Assembly (NCBI GenBank): GCA_016710285.1 | Contig: JADJXR010000001.1 | Coordinates: 2,544,501 to 2,608,500, forward strand | Direction of reading: 5' to 3' | From: Chlorobiota bacterium | GTDB taxonomy: Bacteria > Bacteroidota > Ignavibacteria > OLB7 | DNA length: 64,000 nucleotides | Shown here: piece by piece, positions 8,301-16,921 of the stretch | Position numbering within the stretch: position 1 is the stretch's first letter | How the letters are laid out: every line of letters begins with the position of its first letter | Translations under genes and position numbers: made by a program | Notes under the pieces: generated by a model | Seen by the model: only the letters and a program-made list of their open reading frames with translations | What the model was told of the DNA's origin: nothing | Database searches by the model: none

Positions 8301-9422
8301 ATGAGCGTTTTAGTCAACAAAAGCACGAAAGTTCTGGTGCAAGGGATCACCGGAAGCGAGGGGACCTTCCATGCATCGCAGATGCTGGAGTACGGCACCA
8401 ACGTGGTTGCCGGTGTTACGCCGGGCAAAGGGGGAACGGAGTATCACCCAGCGGAATTTATCCGTGCGGTTCCGGTGTTCAACACCGTTAGCGAGGCCGT
8501 TGCCGCCACCGGTGCCAATGCCTCGGTGATCTTTGTTCCGGCTCCGTTTGCTGCCGATGCAATCAAGGAAGCCGCCGACGCCGGGATTCCCCTTGTCATC
8601 TGCATCACCGAAGGCATTCCGGTGCAAGATATGGTGATGGTGAAATCGTACCTGAAAGGGAGCAACACACGGCTGATTGGGCCAAACTGCCCGGGCATCA
8701 TCACCCCCGATGAGTGCAAAATTGGGATCATGCCAGGCTTCATCCACAAGAAAGGAAACGTCGGCCTGGTCTCCCGCTCCGGAACCCTTACCTACGAAGC
8801 CGTCAAGCAGCTAACCGATGTTGGCTTGGGCCAAACCACCTGCATCGGCATCGGCGGCGACCCGGTCAACGGGACCTCCTTCCTTGATGCCATCAAGCTC
8901 TTCAACGAAGACCCAGAGACCGAGGCGATTATCATGATTGGGGAGATTGGCGGATCGGCCGAAGAGGAAGCGGCGGAGTATATCGGCAAGCACGTGAAGA
9001 AGCCGGTGGTTGGGTTCATCGCCGGACGCACCGCGCCTCCGGGCCGCCGGATGGGCCATGCCGGGGCCATCATCTCCGGCGGAAAAGGGACCGCCGATGC
9101 CAAGTATGAAGCCATGCAGGCCGCAGGCATCACCACGGTGGACTCCCCGGCCACAATGGGCGCAACGGTGCTGAAGCAGCTGCAAGCCAAAAAAGGGAAC
9201 AACGCCAAGCCCGCCGCACCAGCGGCCCCCAAAGCCGAGGCCAAACCCGCTGCACCAGCCAAACCCGCTGCAACGAAGCCCGCCGCCGCCGCGCCAGCCG
9301 CAGCCAAGCCGGAATCAAAGATTGATGCCGCAGCAAAGGCCGCCCCAGTGAAGGCTGCCCCAGCGGTTGCTTCGGCAAAGAAGGCGATCCCCGCGAAGAA
9401 GAAAAATTCTTCGAAAAAATAA
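8301..9422 (+). CDS. sucD: Succinyl-CoA ligase alpha subunit with Ala/Pro/Lys-rich tail
   Basis: A 373-residue SucD. Residues 1 to about 297 match the family: CoA-binding Rossmann region near GITGSEG, the GPNCPG segment, and the phospho-histidine in RRMGHAGAI (about H252). The alpha subunit forms succinyl-CoA/succinate with ATP or GTP in the TCA cycle together with SucB, which is not in this window. Normal length is about 290; the remaining roughly 75 residues are low-complexity Ala, Pro and Lys repeats ending in a lysine cluster. No stop or frameshift separates them, so the tail appears to be translated. Confidence 0.94.
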   Translation: MSVLVNKSTKVLVQGITGSEGTFHASQMLEYGTNVVAGVTPGKGGTEYHPAEFIRAVPVFNTVSEAVAATGANASVIFVPAPFAADAIKEAADAGIPLVICITEGIPVQDMVMVKSYLKGSNTRLIGPNCPGIITPDECKIGIMPGFIHKKGNVGLVSRSGTLTYEAVKQLTDVGLGQTTCIGIGGDPVNGTSFLDAIKLFNEDPETEAIIMIGEIGGSAEEEAAEYIGKHVKKPVVGFIAGRTAPPGRRMGHAGAIISGGKGTADAKYEAMQAAGITTVDSPATMGATVLKQLQAKKGNNAKPAAPAAPKAEAKPAAPAKPAATKPAAAAPAAAKPESKIDAAAKAAPVKAAPAVASAKKAIPAKKKNSSKK

Positions 9423-9475
9423 ATCTGCTAACAAAACGGCCAATTCCTGTGTTAGCATAGTAGCGCAGAGAAGCT

Positions 9476-9516
9476 CGGGGTCGCTCCGGAAGATCAACGT
9501 CCGACGGAGCGCCCCG
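9476..9516 (+). terminator. Hairpin downstream of sucD, possible terminator
   Basis: A 12-bp GC-rich stem (CGGGG-T-CGCTCCG at 9476-9488 with 9505-9516; one bulged T) closes a 16-base loop and is followed by GTTTCG. It lies about 55 bases after the sucD stop. The T tract is short, so termination strength is uncertain. Confidence 0.45.
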
Positions 9517-9599
9517 GTTTCGTAACCAGCCGGATCGTACGCGCTTTTGCTCCGCATAATCATCAGCCCAATTCAATCACGCATTCAACCAAGCCGCCG

Positions 9600-9965
9600 A
9601 TGCTCCATTCCCAGCGATTCCTGAAAATTGTAGAAGAGACAAAAGAGCGCGTGGTGGAGATCACCCCAGAAGAAACGTTGGCGATGCAGCAGCGGGGGGA
9701 AGCATTCTTGTTGATTGATACCCGTGAGGATAAAGAGTGGGAGGCGGGGCATATCGCCGGGGCCATTCATCTTGGAAAAGGGGTGATTGAGCGGGACATC
9801 GAGAAGGCCGCCCCCGATGCCGAAACGCCAATGGTGCTTTACTGCGGCGGCGGTTTCCGCTCGGCCCTTGCTGCCGATGCGTTGCAGCGGATGGGCTACA
9901 CCAACGTCCGCTCCATGAGCGAAGGGTGGCGCGGCTGGACCACACGGAACTATCCGGTGGAGTAG
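9600..9965 (+). CDS. Rhodanese-like domain protein
   Basis: A 121-residue single-domain rhodanese. It shows the IDTREDKEWEAGHIAGA segment of the fold and the active-site loop YCGGGFRSA with the catalytic cysteine at about residue 82. Such proteins carry sulfane sulfur on the cysteine and transfer it to thiophilic acceptors. The loop CGGGFRSA fits small sulfurtransferases rather than Cdc25-like phosphatases. It has no signal peptide and is expected in the cytoplasm. ndk follows 65 bases later on the same strand. The physiological acceptor is unknown. Confidence 0.9.
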   Translation: MLHSQRFLKIVEETKERVVEITPEETLAMQQRGEAFLLIDTREDKEWEAGHIAGAIHLGKGVIERDIEKAAPDAETPMVLYCGGGFRSALAADALQRMGYTNVRSMSEGWRGWTTRNYPVE

Positions 9966-10030
9966 GCCCCGCAACAGTCCGAACAAATCAAACAATATCC
10001 AACACAAACCAGATAACCGAACAGACCACT

Positions 10031-10444
10031 GTGGAACGCACACTTTGCATTATCAAGCCGGACGCAGTCCGCAAGAACGTGATTGGCCAGATCATCGCCA
10101 TGATTACTGACGCAGGGTTCAACATCCTGGGATTGAAGATGATCCAGATGTCGGGCAACGATGCCGGACGCTTCTACGAAGTTCACCGCGAACGCCCATT
10201 TTATGCAAGCCTTGTCGAGTTCATGTCGGGCGGACCGGTGGTGGTTGTCGCCCTTCAGAAGGAGAACGCCGTTGCCGACTACCGCGCACTGATTGGCGCA
10301 ACGGACCCCGCCGAAGCTGCCGAAGGAACAATCCGCAAAGTCCACGCGTCAAGCAAAGGGGAGAACGCCGTGCATGGCTCCGATTCGGTGGAAAACGGCC
10401 TGCGTGAAATCGGCTTCTTCTTTGCCGAGCGCGAATTGGTGTAA
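10031..10444 (+). CDS. ndk: Nucleoside diphosphate kinase
   Basis: A 137-residue NDK that moves the gamma phosphate between nucleoside tri- and diphosphates. The N-terminus ERTLCIIKPDAV and the active-site ENAVHGSDS with the phospho-histidine at about H115 are both intact. GTG at 10031 is chosen because it places VERTLCIIKPDA at the N-terminus as in the family; the frame is open further upstream, overlapping the rhodanese gene, but without conserved sequence. Length matches the family (about 140). Confidence 0.96.
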   Translation: MERTLCIIKPDAVRKNVIGQIIAMITDAGFNILGLKMIQMSGNDAGRFYEVHRERPFYASLVEFMSGGPVVVVALQKENAVADYRALIGATDPAEAAEGTIRKVHASSKGENAVHGSDSVENGLREIGFFFAERELV

Positions 10445-10579
10445 GCCGATGGGGAAGCGGAACTTCGTTGATCGTGGGTTCCCCAGCGTGTGAACCAGCA
10501 AGCCGCAACGGAGTTCCCCTTTCCCACCAATCGCTTTTCTTTAACTGATATAACCGACTCCCGATTTTCCCTGACCAGT

Positions 10580-11620
10580 ATGATGACGACCGCAACGATG
10601 ACCCGCCGCAACCTTCCGCTGCTGCTTCTGCTGGTTGCCGCAGCAATGTTCGCCCAGATGTTCGCCCAGCCAGCAGCTGCGCAAGAAGCCGGAACCGCCA
10701 AGCCGGACGCCAAGCCGGAGAAGTTCAGTTTTGGACCTCCGTTGCGGGGGAATGCGGTGTTTGCCTACGAGTTCAGCGAGCGGGTGAAGATGGTGGCGCG
10801 CGACACCAAAGGGGAGATACAGGACAGCACCGAACGGAACGTCCGCTACTACGTGACGATGCGCCAGGTCCTGCTGGACAAAAAACAGAAGCTGATGAAG
10901 ATCGAGACGAACGTTGACTCGATGGTAATTGATTTCAGCAACAAGCTGAGTGGCGATTATATCTACTTCAACACCCAGCAAATGCCGTCGCAGTCGGTGA
11001 TTCGGCACCGCGAAGTCTTTGCGCCGTCGGTGCTGATCAACCGGATGGTCTCCTTCCAGATTACCCCGTACGGCCAGATCGTAAAAACCACCAGCCCGGC
11101 CCTGGACGACGTGAAGGAGCAAGCCAAAACGCCCGGCATTCCCGATGCCGAATTCTCGCGCAGACGCATCGCGCAGGTGTGCAATCCCGAATACTTGGCA
11201 TGGATGCTGCTGCCGTGGCGCGGGCTGCTTCCGCTGGGCCAAACCGTGGCGATGAACACGCCGATGCAGCAGAAATTCAGCGGAGTGCTGGACCGCCTGA
11301 CGTTCCAATCCACCGCAACCACAACGTTGCTGAACGATAGCCTGGGCCAGCGGCTGCGGTTCACCGCGCCGATTGCCAGTTCCGCCAAACAAACCGGAAC
11401 CCTCTCGCTCTTCCCAAAACCGATAGCCATTACCGGGATGAAAGGGAACCTTACTGGCGAGCTGAAGTTGGAGCAAGATGGAGTGGTGTTGGGCGCGTGG
11501 ATTGGCGCGACCGGAACCGCAACCGCCAACGTGAATGGGGAGAAACTCACGCTCGATATCTCGCACGAGTTCTACGCCAAACAAGTGGGGCTTACTCCAT
11601 TTTTTGATGAGGTGGAGTAA
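10580..11620 (+). CDS. Secreted protein of unknown function
   Basis: A 346-residue protein. From ATG 10580 the N-terminus is MTRRN-type basic followed by a long Leu/Ala hydrophobic stretch ending AQPAAAQEA, a clear Sec signal peptide. The mature part has no motif I can name; it is predicted to be beta-rich and contains a repeated threonine/leucine pattern. An in-frame upstream extension to 10490 would bury the signal peptide and is disfavoured. A strong terminator follows 36 bases after the stop. It is probably periplasmic. Confidence 0.75.
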   Translation: MMTTATMTRRNLPLLLLLVAAAMFAQMFAQPAAAQEAGTAKPDAKPEKFSFGPPLRGNAVFAYEFSERVKMVARDTKGEIQDSTERNVRYYVTMRQVLLDKKQKLMKIETNVDSMVIDFSNKLSGDYIYFNTQQMPSQSVIRHREVFAPSVLINRMVSFQITPYGQIVKTTSPALDDVKEQAKTPGIPDAEFSRRRIAQVCNPEYLAWMLLPWRGLLPLGQTVAMNTPMQQKFSGVLDRLTFQSTATTTLLNDSLGQRLRFTAPIASSAKQTGTLSLFPKPIAITGMKGNLTGELKLEQDGVVLGAWIGATGTATANVNGEKLTLDISHEFYAKQVGLTPFFDEVE

Positions 11621-11656
11621 GGGTTAGAAAGGGTGCTTCCCACAAAAGCAAAACAG

Positions 11657-11701
11657 AACAGGCGCAGAGTTCAACACGGAACTCTGCGCCTGTTGTTTTT
11701 T
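11657..11701 (+). terminator. Strong rho-independent terminator
   Basis: A perfect 16-bp stem (arms 11657-11672 and 11679-11694) with a 6-base loop, followed by GTTTTTTC. It closes the secreted-protein transcript and separates it from the repeat array that starts directly downstream. Confidence 0.93.
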
Positions 11702-11710
11702 CGGTGCGTG

Positions 11711-12653
11711 AAGCAAAGCAACGGAATGCAAGGGTGGCCGCCACCCCGACTTCGTCGGGCTGGCTACCGTAAGGGTAGCCGTCCCGACCTCCGTCGGGAT
11801 TGATAAAAGGTCTTTAGCCTTCGGTGTGATCTTCGGTGTTTGGTTACTGGGCTCCGATAAAGATCGGAGCCGTTACCCCGACTTCGTCGGGATTGATAGA
11901 AGGGGTAGCCGTCCCGACCTCCGTCGGGATTGATAGAAGGGGTAGCCGAAGGTCTTTAGCCTTCGGCTACAAGCAAAACAACGGAATGCAAGGGTGGCCG
12001 CCACCGTAGTATTGGCAGGCTAAAGACCTGCCGCTACCCTGACTTCGTCGGGACAGCCACTGCAAAGGTAGCCCCCCGACCTCCGTCGGGATTGATAAAA
12101 GGTCTTTAGCCTTCGGTGTGAAGCAACGGAACGCAAGGGTGGTCGCCACCGTAGTATTGGCAGGCTAAAGACCTGCCGCTACCCCGACTTCGTCGGGATT
12201 GATAGGTAGCCGTCCCGACCTCCGTCGGGATTGATAAAAGGTCTTTAGCTTTCGGCTACAAGCAAAACAACGGAATGCAAGGGTGGCCGCCACCGTGGTA
12301 TTGGCAGGCTAAAGACCTGCCGCTACCCCGACTTCGTCGGGACAGCCACTGCAAAGGTAGCCCCCCGACCTCCGTCGGGATTGATAAAAGGTCTTTAGCC
12401 TTCGGTGTGAAGCAACGGAACGCAAGGGTGGTCGCCACCGTAGTATTGGCAGGCTAAAGACCTGCCGCTACCCCGACTTCGTCGGGATTGATAGAAGGGG
12501 GAGCCGCCCCGACCTCCGTCGGGATTGATAGAAGGGGTAGCCGAAGGTCTTTAGCCTTCGGCTACAAGCAAAACAACGGAATGCAAGGGTGGCCGCCACC
12601 GTAGTATTGGCAGGCTAAAGACCTGCCGCTACCCCGACTTCGTCGCGGAGCCG
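11711..12653. repeat. Mosaic array of hairpin-forming repeats
   Basis: Nearly 1 kb made of reshuffled short modules. Recurrent modules are ACGGAATGCAAGGGTGGCCG (near 11721, 11981, 12270, 12573, with an AACGCAAGGGTGGTCG variant near 12127 and 12416), AGGTCTTTAGCC and its inverse GGCTAAAGACCT, the palindromes CCCGACTTCGTCGGG and CCCGACCTCCGTCGGG, and one CCGATAAAGATCGG hairpin. Two blocks starting near 11967 and 12256 are almost identical with a 289-base offset; the basic spacing is about 144 bases. A GTAG tetranucleotide often precedes the palindromes, as in REP elements. No real coding content is seen. The array ends at the mreD stop codon. Confidence 0.9.
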
Positions 12654-13151
12654 CTACCATGCTTTTTTCCGTGCGGCCACAAGCATCACAAGGCTTGCCA
12701 CCACAACGGTGTACATGGTTCCGGCAACGCCGCTGCGAAGGAAGAAGGACCAGAGCGAAAGGTCGGTTGGCTGAACGTAAAAGAAATCGAAGATGAGGTT
12801 ATGGATGGCTGCGCCGAACGCAACAATCAGAAGGAACCGGAAGGTCCCAATGGATTGCTGCAGGCTTAGCTGTTCGTTGTAGAAGTGGCCAATCACAAAC
12901 CCCGCCACCACCTTTGCCAGCGCGTTCGTTCCGGTGATGTTGCTGCTGATGACATCGAACGCCAAGCCAAGCATGAACGCGGCAATGATCCCAATAAACT
13001 GCCCTTCGCGCAGGGCAATCACGGCAATCAGGATCACCAGAAGATCGGGGGCAACCCCCTGCACGGTGATGTAGCCCAGATTAAGCTGCACCAACAACAA
13101 CAGCAACCCGCTGATGGTGTACCAGATCAGATTTGAGTAGGTGGTGGGCAT
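12654..13151 (-). CDS. mreD: Rod shape-determining protein MreD
   Basis: A 165-residue integral membrane protein with about five hydrophobic segments and a PDLLVILIAVIALREG segment typical of MreD. It is the inner-membrane partner of MreC in the elongasome that guides lateral cell-wall synthesis. It starts 5 bases after the mreC stop, so the two are cotranscribed. Its C-terminus ends ARKKAW, and its TAG stop coincides with a GGTAGC module of the adjacent repeat array, so the repeats may have replaced the original 3' flank and possibly the last codons. Confidence 0.9.
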   Translation of the reverse strand: MPTTYSNLIWYTISGLLLLLVQLNLGYITVQGVAPDLLVILIAVIALREGQFIGIIAAFMLGLAFDVISSNITGTNALAKVVAGFVIGHFYNEQLSLQQSIGTFRFLLIVAFGAAIHNLIFDFFYVQPTDLSLWSFFLRSGVAGTMYTVVVASLVMLVAARKKAW

Positions 13152-13156
13152 TGTTG

Positions 13157-14017
13157 TCAGTCCTTTCCTCCCTCGGTCCGCTGTTGCTCCCCCTCAAGAA
13201 ACGATTGCTCCAATTTCAGCCGTGCTTCGTCGGGGCTGTGGAGCACCACAAACGCTTCCTCCAGCGTTGCGAAGTTGGCGGCTGGCTCAATGATAATGCG
13301 GTCGAACAGCGTCCCTTGCTCCTCCTGAACATCGGTGATTACGCCAATGGAGATGTTCTCCGGGAAGTAGATGGATTGGCTGGAGGTGACAACGGTGTCC
13401 CCCTTTTTTTGCTTCAGCGCGGTGGGGACGTATTTCATCACCATCACCCCGTTCGGCTCCCACGTCACAATCCCTTCGTTGCGGCTTCCCAGCATTCGCC
13501 CGGGGACTTGGGTGTCCACATTCACCAGCAATTGGACGATGGAGTAGCGGTCGTTCAGGCCAACAATTCTTCCCACCAATCCCCGCTCGGTCATCACCGG
13601 CATTCCTTCTTTCACCCCGTCGCGGGTCCCAACGTTCAGCGTTGCGGTGTTGCGAAGTTGGATGATGGTTTTCCCCACCACTTCGGCTGCCAGCAGTTTC
13701 ATGGGGGATTTCTCTTTGAATTCCAGCATCGCCTTGAACTTCTCGGCCTTCACCGCTTCCTCGCGAAGCTGCATTGCTTGCGCGGAAAGGTCCTTGTTCA
13801 GTTGGCGCAGCGCGTGGTTTTCGCTTTCCAACGCAAAGGGGTTGGGAACCCAGCTGAAGGCTTCTTGCACCGAAGCCACAATCCCCACCGAAATGGTGCG
13901 GAAAGAACGGAGCTGCTGGTTACTGCTGGCGGAGATCAGGATCAGGGAAATGGTGATAAGCAGCAGCGTCAGCGCGTGTTCCTTGTAGCGAAGAAGTAGG
14001 TCAGCCAAACGCCGCAT
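13157..14017 (-). CDS. mreC: Rod shape-determining protein MreC
   Basis: A 286-residue MreC: a short cytoplasmic start, one transmembrane helix (about residues 14-32), a coiled coil (about 62-110, ENHALRQLNKDL and following) and two beta-rich periplasmic lobes. The conserved NVGTRDGVKEGMPV segment and the later VVTSSQS-like segment are visible. It links MreB to the periplasmic synthases of the elongasome. It lies between mreB and mreD. Length agrees with the family. Confidence 0.95.
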   Translation of the reverse strand: MRRLADLLLRYKEHALTLLLITISLILISASSNQQLRSFRTISVGIVASVQEAFSWVPNPFALESENHALRQLNKDLSAQAMQLREEAVKAEKFKAMLEFKEKSPMKLLAAEVVGKTIIQLRNTATLNVGTRDGVKEGMPVMTERGLVGRIVGLNDRYSIVQLLVNVDTQVPGRMLGSRNEGIVTWEPNGVMVMKYVPTALKQKKGDTVVTSSQSIYFPENISIGVITDVQEEQGTLFDRIIIEPAANFATLEEAFVVLHSPDEARLKLEQSFLEGEQQRTEGGKD

Positions 14018-14172
14018 GAGTGCTGTTCAACGATGACGTGATTGTGTGTGTGTGCGCGTGACGATGAGACGAAAAACAAGCAATGCCCAAAGAGAAAGCA
14101 GGGAGCAATCAAACAGCTTGAACAATCGAAGGCCGGACGCTTTGCTTGGGGGCAGGGGGCAAACTCTGCAGA

Positions 14173-15192
14173 TCAATAACGGCGGCTTTTGATTAACACT
14201 TGCGAGTAGTGATTCAAATTCTCCAGCACCTTCCCCGTGCCGCGAACAACGGCGGTTAAAGGGTCGTCGGCAACGAACACCGGAAGGGATGTTTCGCGGC
14301 GAAGGCGTTCGTCAAGGCCGCGAAGCAGCGCGCCGCCGCCGGTCAGCATAATCCCGCGGTCCAGAATGTCGGCAGAAAGCTCCGGCGGGGTATGCTCCAG
14401 CGAGAGTTTGACGGCATCCACAATCGCCATAATCGGCTCGCTCAAGGCTTCGCGGATTTCGGCACTGGTGACGGTGGTCATCCGGGGAACGCCGGCCACA
14501 AGGTCGCGCCCTTTCACCTCAATCTGGATTTCTTCCTCCATCGGCATTGCTGTCCCAACCTCATGCTTGATTGCCTCGGCAGTGCGTTCGCCAATCAAGA
14601 TGTTGTGGTTTTTCTTGAAGAACTGGACGATGGCGTTGGTCATTTCATCGCCGGCAATGCGGATGGATTCATCGTTGACGATGCCGCTAAGGGCAATCAC
14701 CGCAATCTCGGTGGTGCCGCCGCCGATGTCAATAATCATGTTTCCAACCGGGGCCTCAACGTCCAGCCCAATGCCGATTGCTGCGGCCATTGGCTCGGCA
14801 ATCAGGTGGACCTCTTTCGCGCCGGCGTGTTCGGCGCTGTCGCGGACGGCGCGCTTCTCCACCTCGGTAATTCCCGATGGAACGCAAACCACAATCCGGC
14901 GAGCGGGCTGCCACGACGGCGAAATTTTGCGGATGAATGCGCGCAGCATCCCCTCGGCAATTTCAAAGTCGGCAATCACCCCATCCTTCAGCGGACGGAT
15001 GGTCTTGATATCCTTGTGCGTCTTGCCGATCATCGCCTGTGCCTCGCGGCCAATGGCCACGATTTTCTTGGTGGTACGGTCGAACGCAACAATGGAAGGT
15101 TCATTTAGGACGATGCCTTTCCCCTTCATCCAGATAAGGGTATTGGCTGTGCCTAAGTCTATTGCAATGTCGTTGGATAAAACGCCAAACAC
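14173..15192 (-). CDS. mreB: Rod shape-determining actin homologue MreB
   Basis: A 339-residue MreB that polymerises under the membrane and directs cell-wall elongation. The phosphate-1 loop NDIAIDLGTANTL is at residues 6-18, the phosphate-2 motif is DIGGGTTE, and the adenosine motif GGALLRGLDERL is near the C-terminus. GTG at 15192 is preferred because it gives MFGVLSNDIAIDLG, the standard MreB start; an open frame up to 15432 adds about 80 residues of non-conserved sequence. No convincing Shine-Dalgarno precedes GTG. First gene of mreBCD, with 155 bases before mreC. Rod shape of the organism is implied. Confidence 0.95.
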   Translation of the reverse strand: MFGVLSNDIAIDLGTANTLIWMKGKGIVLNEPSIVAFDRTTKKIVAIGREAQAMIGKTHKDIKTIRPLKDGVIADFEIAEGMLRAFIRKISPSWQPARRIVVCVPSGITEVEKRAVRDSAEHAGAKEVHLIAEPMAAAIGIGLDVEAPVGNMIIDIGGGTTEIAVIALSGIVNDESIRIAGDEMTNAIVQFFKKNHNILIGERTAEAIKHEVGTAMPMEEEIQIEVKGRDLVAGVPRMTTVTSAEIREALSEPIMAIVDAVKLSLEHTPPELSADILDRGIMLTGGGALLRGLDERLRRETSLPVFVADDPLTAVVRGTGKVLENLNHYSQVLIKSRRY

Positions 15193-15479
15193 GGAAGAGG
15201 ATTCAATCAGGAGTTGGGAAAAGAAGCAAGCGATTCCCGTTGAACGTGGGAATCGCTGCCGAAAGCGCCGCAAATATGGCCAATCCAAAAGGGCTTTCCA
15301 AGCAGGGAATTCCTTTTGCACAACTTTTGTGCATTCTGGCACCGAAAGTGAGCGGATGAACGCCAAATTTCTGCGGCAAAACAGCCTTGCCACCCGCAGC
15401 ATGATCTTCAGGTGGGCGCATGCGCACCGCAATCGGAGGCAAACTCAGAAGAAAGGGAAAAGAAAGAGAGATAGGGGAT

Positions 15480-15956
15480 TTACGATTGCCCGCTGGCTTC
15501 CAGAATCCGCCGCAACCGCAGCCGCGCCCGCCCTTCGGTGGCGTAGGCTGCGCGCTCGGCTGGGATCTGCCGATACGCCTTGTGCATCCGCTGGCCGATC
15601 GTTCCGCCGCCGCGCCGGAAGCCGAACCGGAGCATTCCCCACAGATACGCCAGCCCGTAGCAAGGGTAAAACAGAACCTGGGCGCGTTGCTGGCGCACGT
15701 GAACCGCTTCGTGCAACACCAGCAGCAACAGCGATTGCGGGTTGGCGGCTGCCATTCCTTCCATCAGATAGACCTTCTTGAACAGGGTAATCCCCACCAT
15801 CCCTTGCCGGTGCACGCCAAAGGGAAGGGTGGGGCGGAAGATGACCGGGAAATCCAGGGGGATGCCCCGGAAAAGTTGCTCCATTTCCCCGGGCGGCAAC
15901 GCCAGCCGTGCGGCCAGCGTGCGGACCAACGCTTCGGCAATCACAGCGTGCCGCAC
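15480..15956 (-). CDS. Small HEXXH protein, putative metallopeptidase-like
   Basis: A 158-residue protein with the zinc-peptidase signature LHEAVHVRQQ (His at residues 82 and 86, Glu at 83). Before it lies a FKKVYLMEG segment resembling the substrate edge strand of zincin folds; after it come a Tyr/Gly segment and an Arg-rich C-terminus. It has no signal peptide. It overlaps the end of upp by 16 bases, so the two are probably cotranscribed. I do not recognise an exact family. Zinc binding is inferred from HEXXH; the third ligand is not identifiable, and proteolysis is not established. Confidence 0.7.
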   Translation of the reverse strand: MRHAVIAEALVRTLAARLALPPGEMEQLFRGIPLDFPVIFRPTLPFGVHRQGMVGITLFKKVYLMEGMAAANPQSLLLLVLHEAVHVRQQRAQVLFYPCYGLAYLWGMLRFGFRRGGGTIGQRMHKAYRQIPAERAAYATEGRARLRLRRILEASGQS

Positions 15957-16567
15957 AACCGGTCCCCCGCGTCGCCAAGCCCGGGGACGATGTAGCCGAT
16001 CTCGTTCAATCGCTCATCCACTGCGGCAACGTGAATTTGGAGGTTCGGGAATTCTGAGAGGGTGGCTTCAATCCCCTCCGGCGCGGCGATAATGGAAAGA
16101 AGGGAGCAGGAGCCGGCCCGCTCAATCGGAAGGGTGCGCATTGCCGCACGGGCGCTTCCTCCGGTGGCCAGCATCGGGTCCAGCAGGAACAGGTGGGCGT
16201 TGGTGATGTCGCTGACGTTGCGGTAGTATTCGTATGGCTCAAGGGTTTCTTCGTCCCGTTTCATCCCAATAAATCCGGTGACGGCATCGGGAACAACGTC
16301 CAGGAATCCATCCAACATCCCCAACCCTGCGCGAAGGATCGGCGCGGCAATCACCGAATCGCGCAGCTGCGCACCGGCGGTGGTTGCCAGCGGCGTTTCC
16401 ACGCTTACCGGAACCAGCGGAAGGCGTTGCGTTGCTTGGAATGCAAGCCCGCGAGCAATGGTGCGAACATGGGCGCGGAACTCCACCGCCGAAGTGTGCC
16501 TATCGCGCAGCACCGTCATGGCGCGGGCAATAATGCTGTGGTCAAGAAGATGAACGTTTGGATGCAT
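15941..16567 (-). CDS. upp: Uracil phosphoribosyltransferase
   Basis: A 208-residue UPRTase that salvages uracil with PRPP to UMP. The PRPP loop LLDPMLATGGSA, the uracil-binding segment IGYIVPGLGDAGDRL and the RAGLGMLDG motif are all present, and the length equals the family norm. It starts at ATG 16567, with an AT-rich intergenic region upstream that probably contains its promoter. The last 16 bases overlap the start of the HEXXH gene. Confidence 0.96.
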   Translation of the reverse strand: MHPNVHLLDHSIIARAMTVLRDRHTSAVEFRAHVRTIARGLAFQATQRLPLVPVSVETPLATTAGAQLRDSVIAAPILRAGLGMLDGFLDVVPDAVTGFIGMKRDEETLEPYEYYRNVSDITNAHLFLLDPMLATGGSARAAMRTLPIERAGSCSLLSIIAAPEGIEATLSEFPNLQIHVAAVDERLNEIGYIVPGLGDAGDRLCGTL

Positions 16568-16921
16568 GGCAACGGCTTGTTGAAATTACGGCAACGGCAA
16601 AAGTACACGATTTTTTCCGGCGATTGACAGCAGAGTTTAGGGTGGAAAAATGGCCATGAAATTCTATTGCGATCGCTATATCGGCCATGTATCTTTGCTG
16701 TAGGAGGTACAAGGCAAGTGGTGTGAATTTTGTTCCTCTATGATTAGTAGCTAATGGGAATGTGCCTCTCAAGGCAGAACTGAGTGTAGAAGCAGCATAT
16801 GGAAGCCTACCCCTTGTATAACGGGAACGCCAAGACATCTTGCATTTTCTGAATTGTTGATTTGCGCCGGGTTATTCAATAACCCTGTGGATGTTATCTA
16901 CAACCTAATCCTTACCGTACG
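16568..16921. promoter_or_regulatory. AT-rich divergent intergenic region with a palindrome
   Basis: This 354-base gap separates the divergently read upp and the lipoprotein hydrolase gene, so promoters for both are expected here. A perfect palindrome GGGTTATT-C-AATAACCC lies at 16869-16885, 36 bases before the hydrolase ATG, a plausible operator or RNA hairpin. I see no coding sequence or tRNA. Base composition is clearly AT-richer than the mreB side. Confidence 0.45.

Noticed and set aside
9470..9520. tRNA-like cloverleaf near the sucD terminator
   Set aside because: There is only one hairpin; no anticodon or T arm and no acceptor stem could be built.
10541..11584. Minus-strand frame opposite the secreted protein gene
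   Set aside because: The plus frame has a signal peptide and a terminator directly downstream; the minus frame has neither.
11967..12149. 60-codon reading frames in the hairpin repeats (also 12256-12438 and 12275-12457)
   Set aside because: They lie in repeated non-coding modules, overlap each other on both strands and have no coding signature.
11711..12653. Possible CRISPR array
   Set aside because: Modules vary in order and length, are themselves palindromic, and there are no uniform unique spacers or cas genes nearby.
14237..15781. Long plus-strand frame opposite mreB (514 codons)
   Set aside because: MreB on the other strand has all its motifs; the plus frame is Ser/Arg/Ala-rich without domain content.
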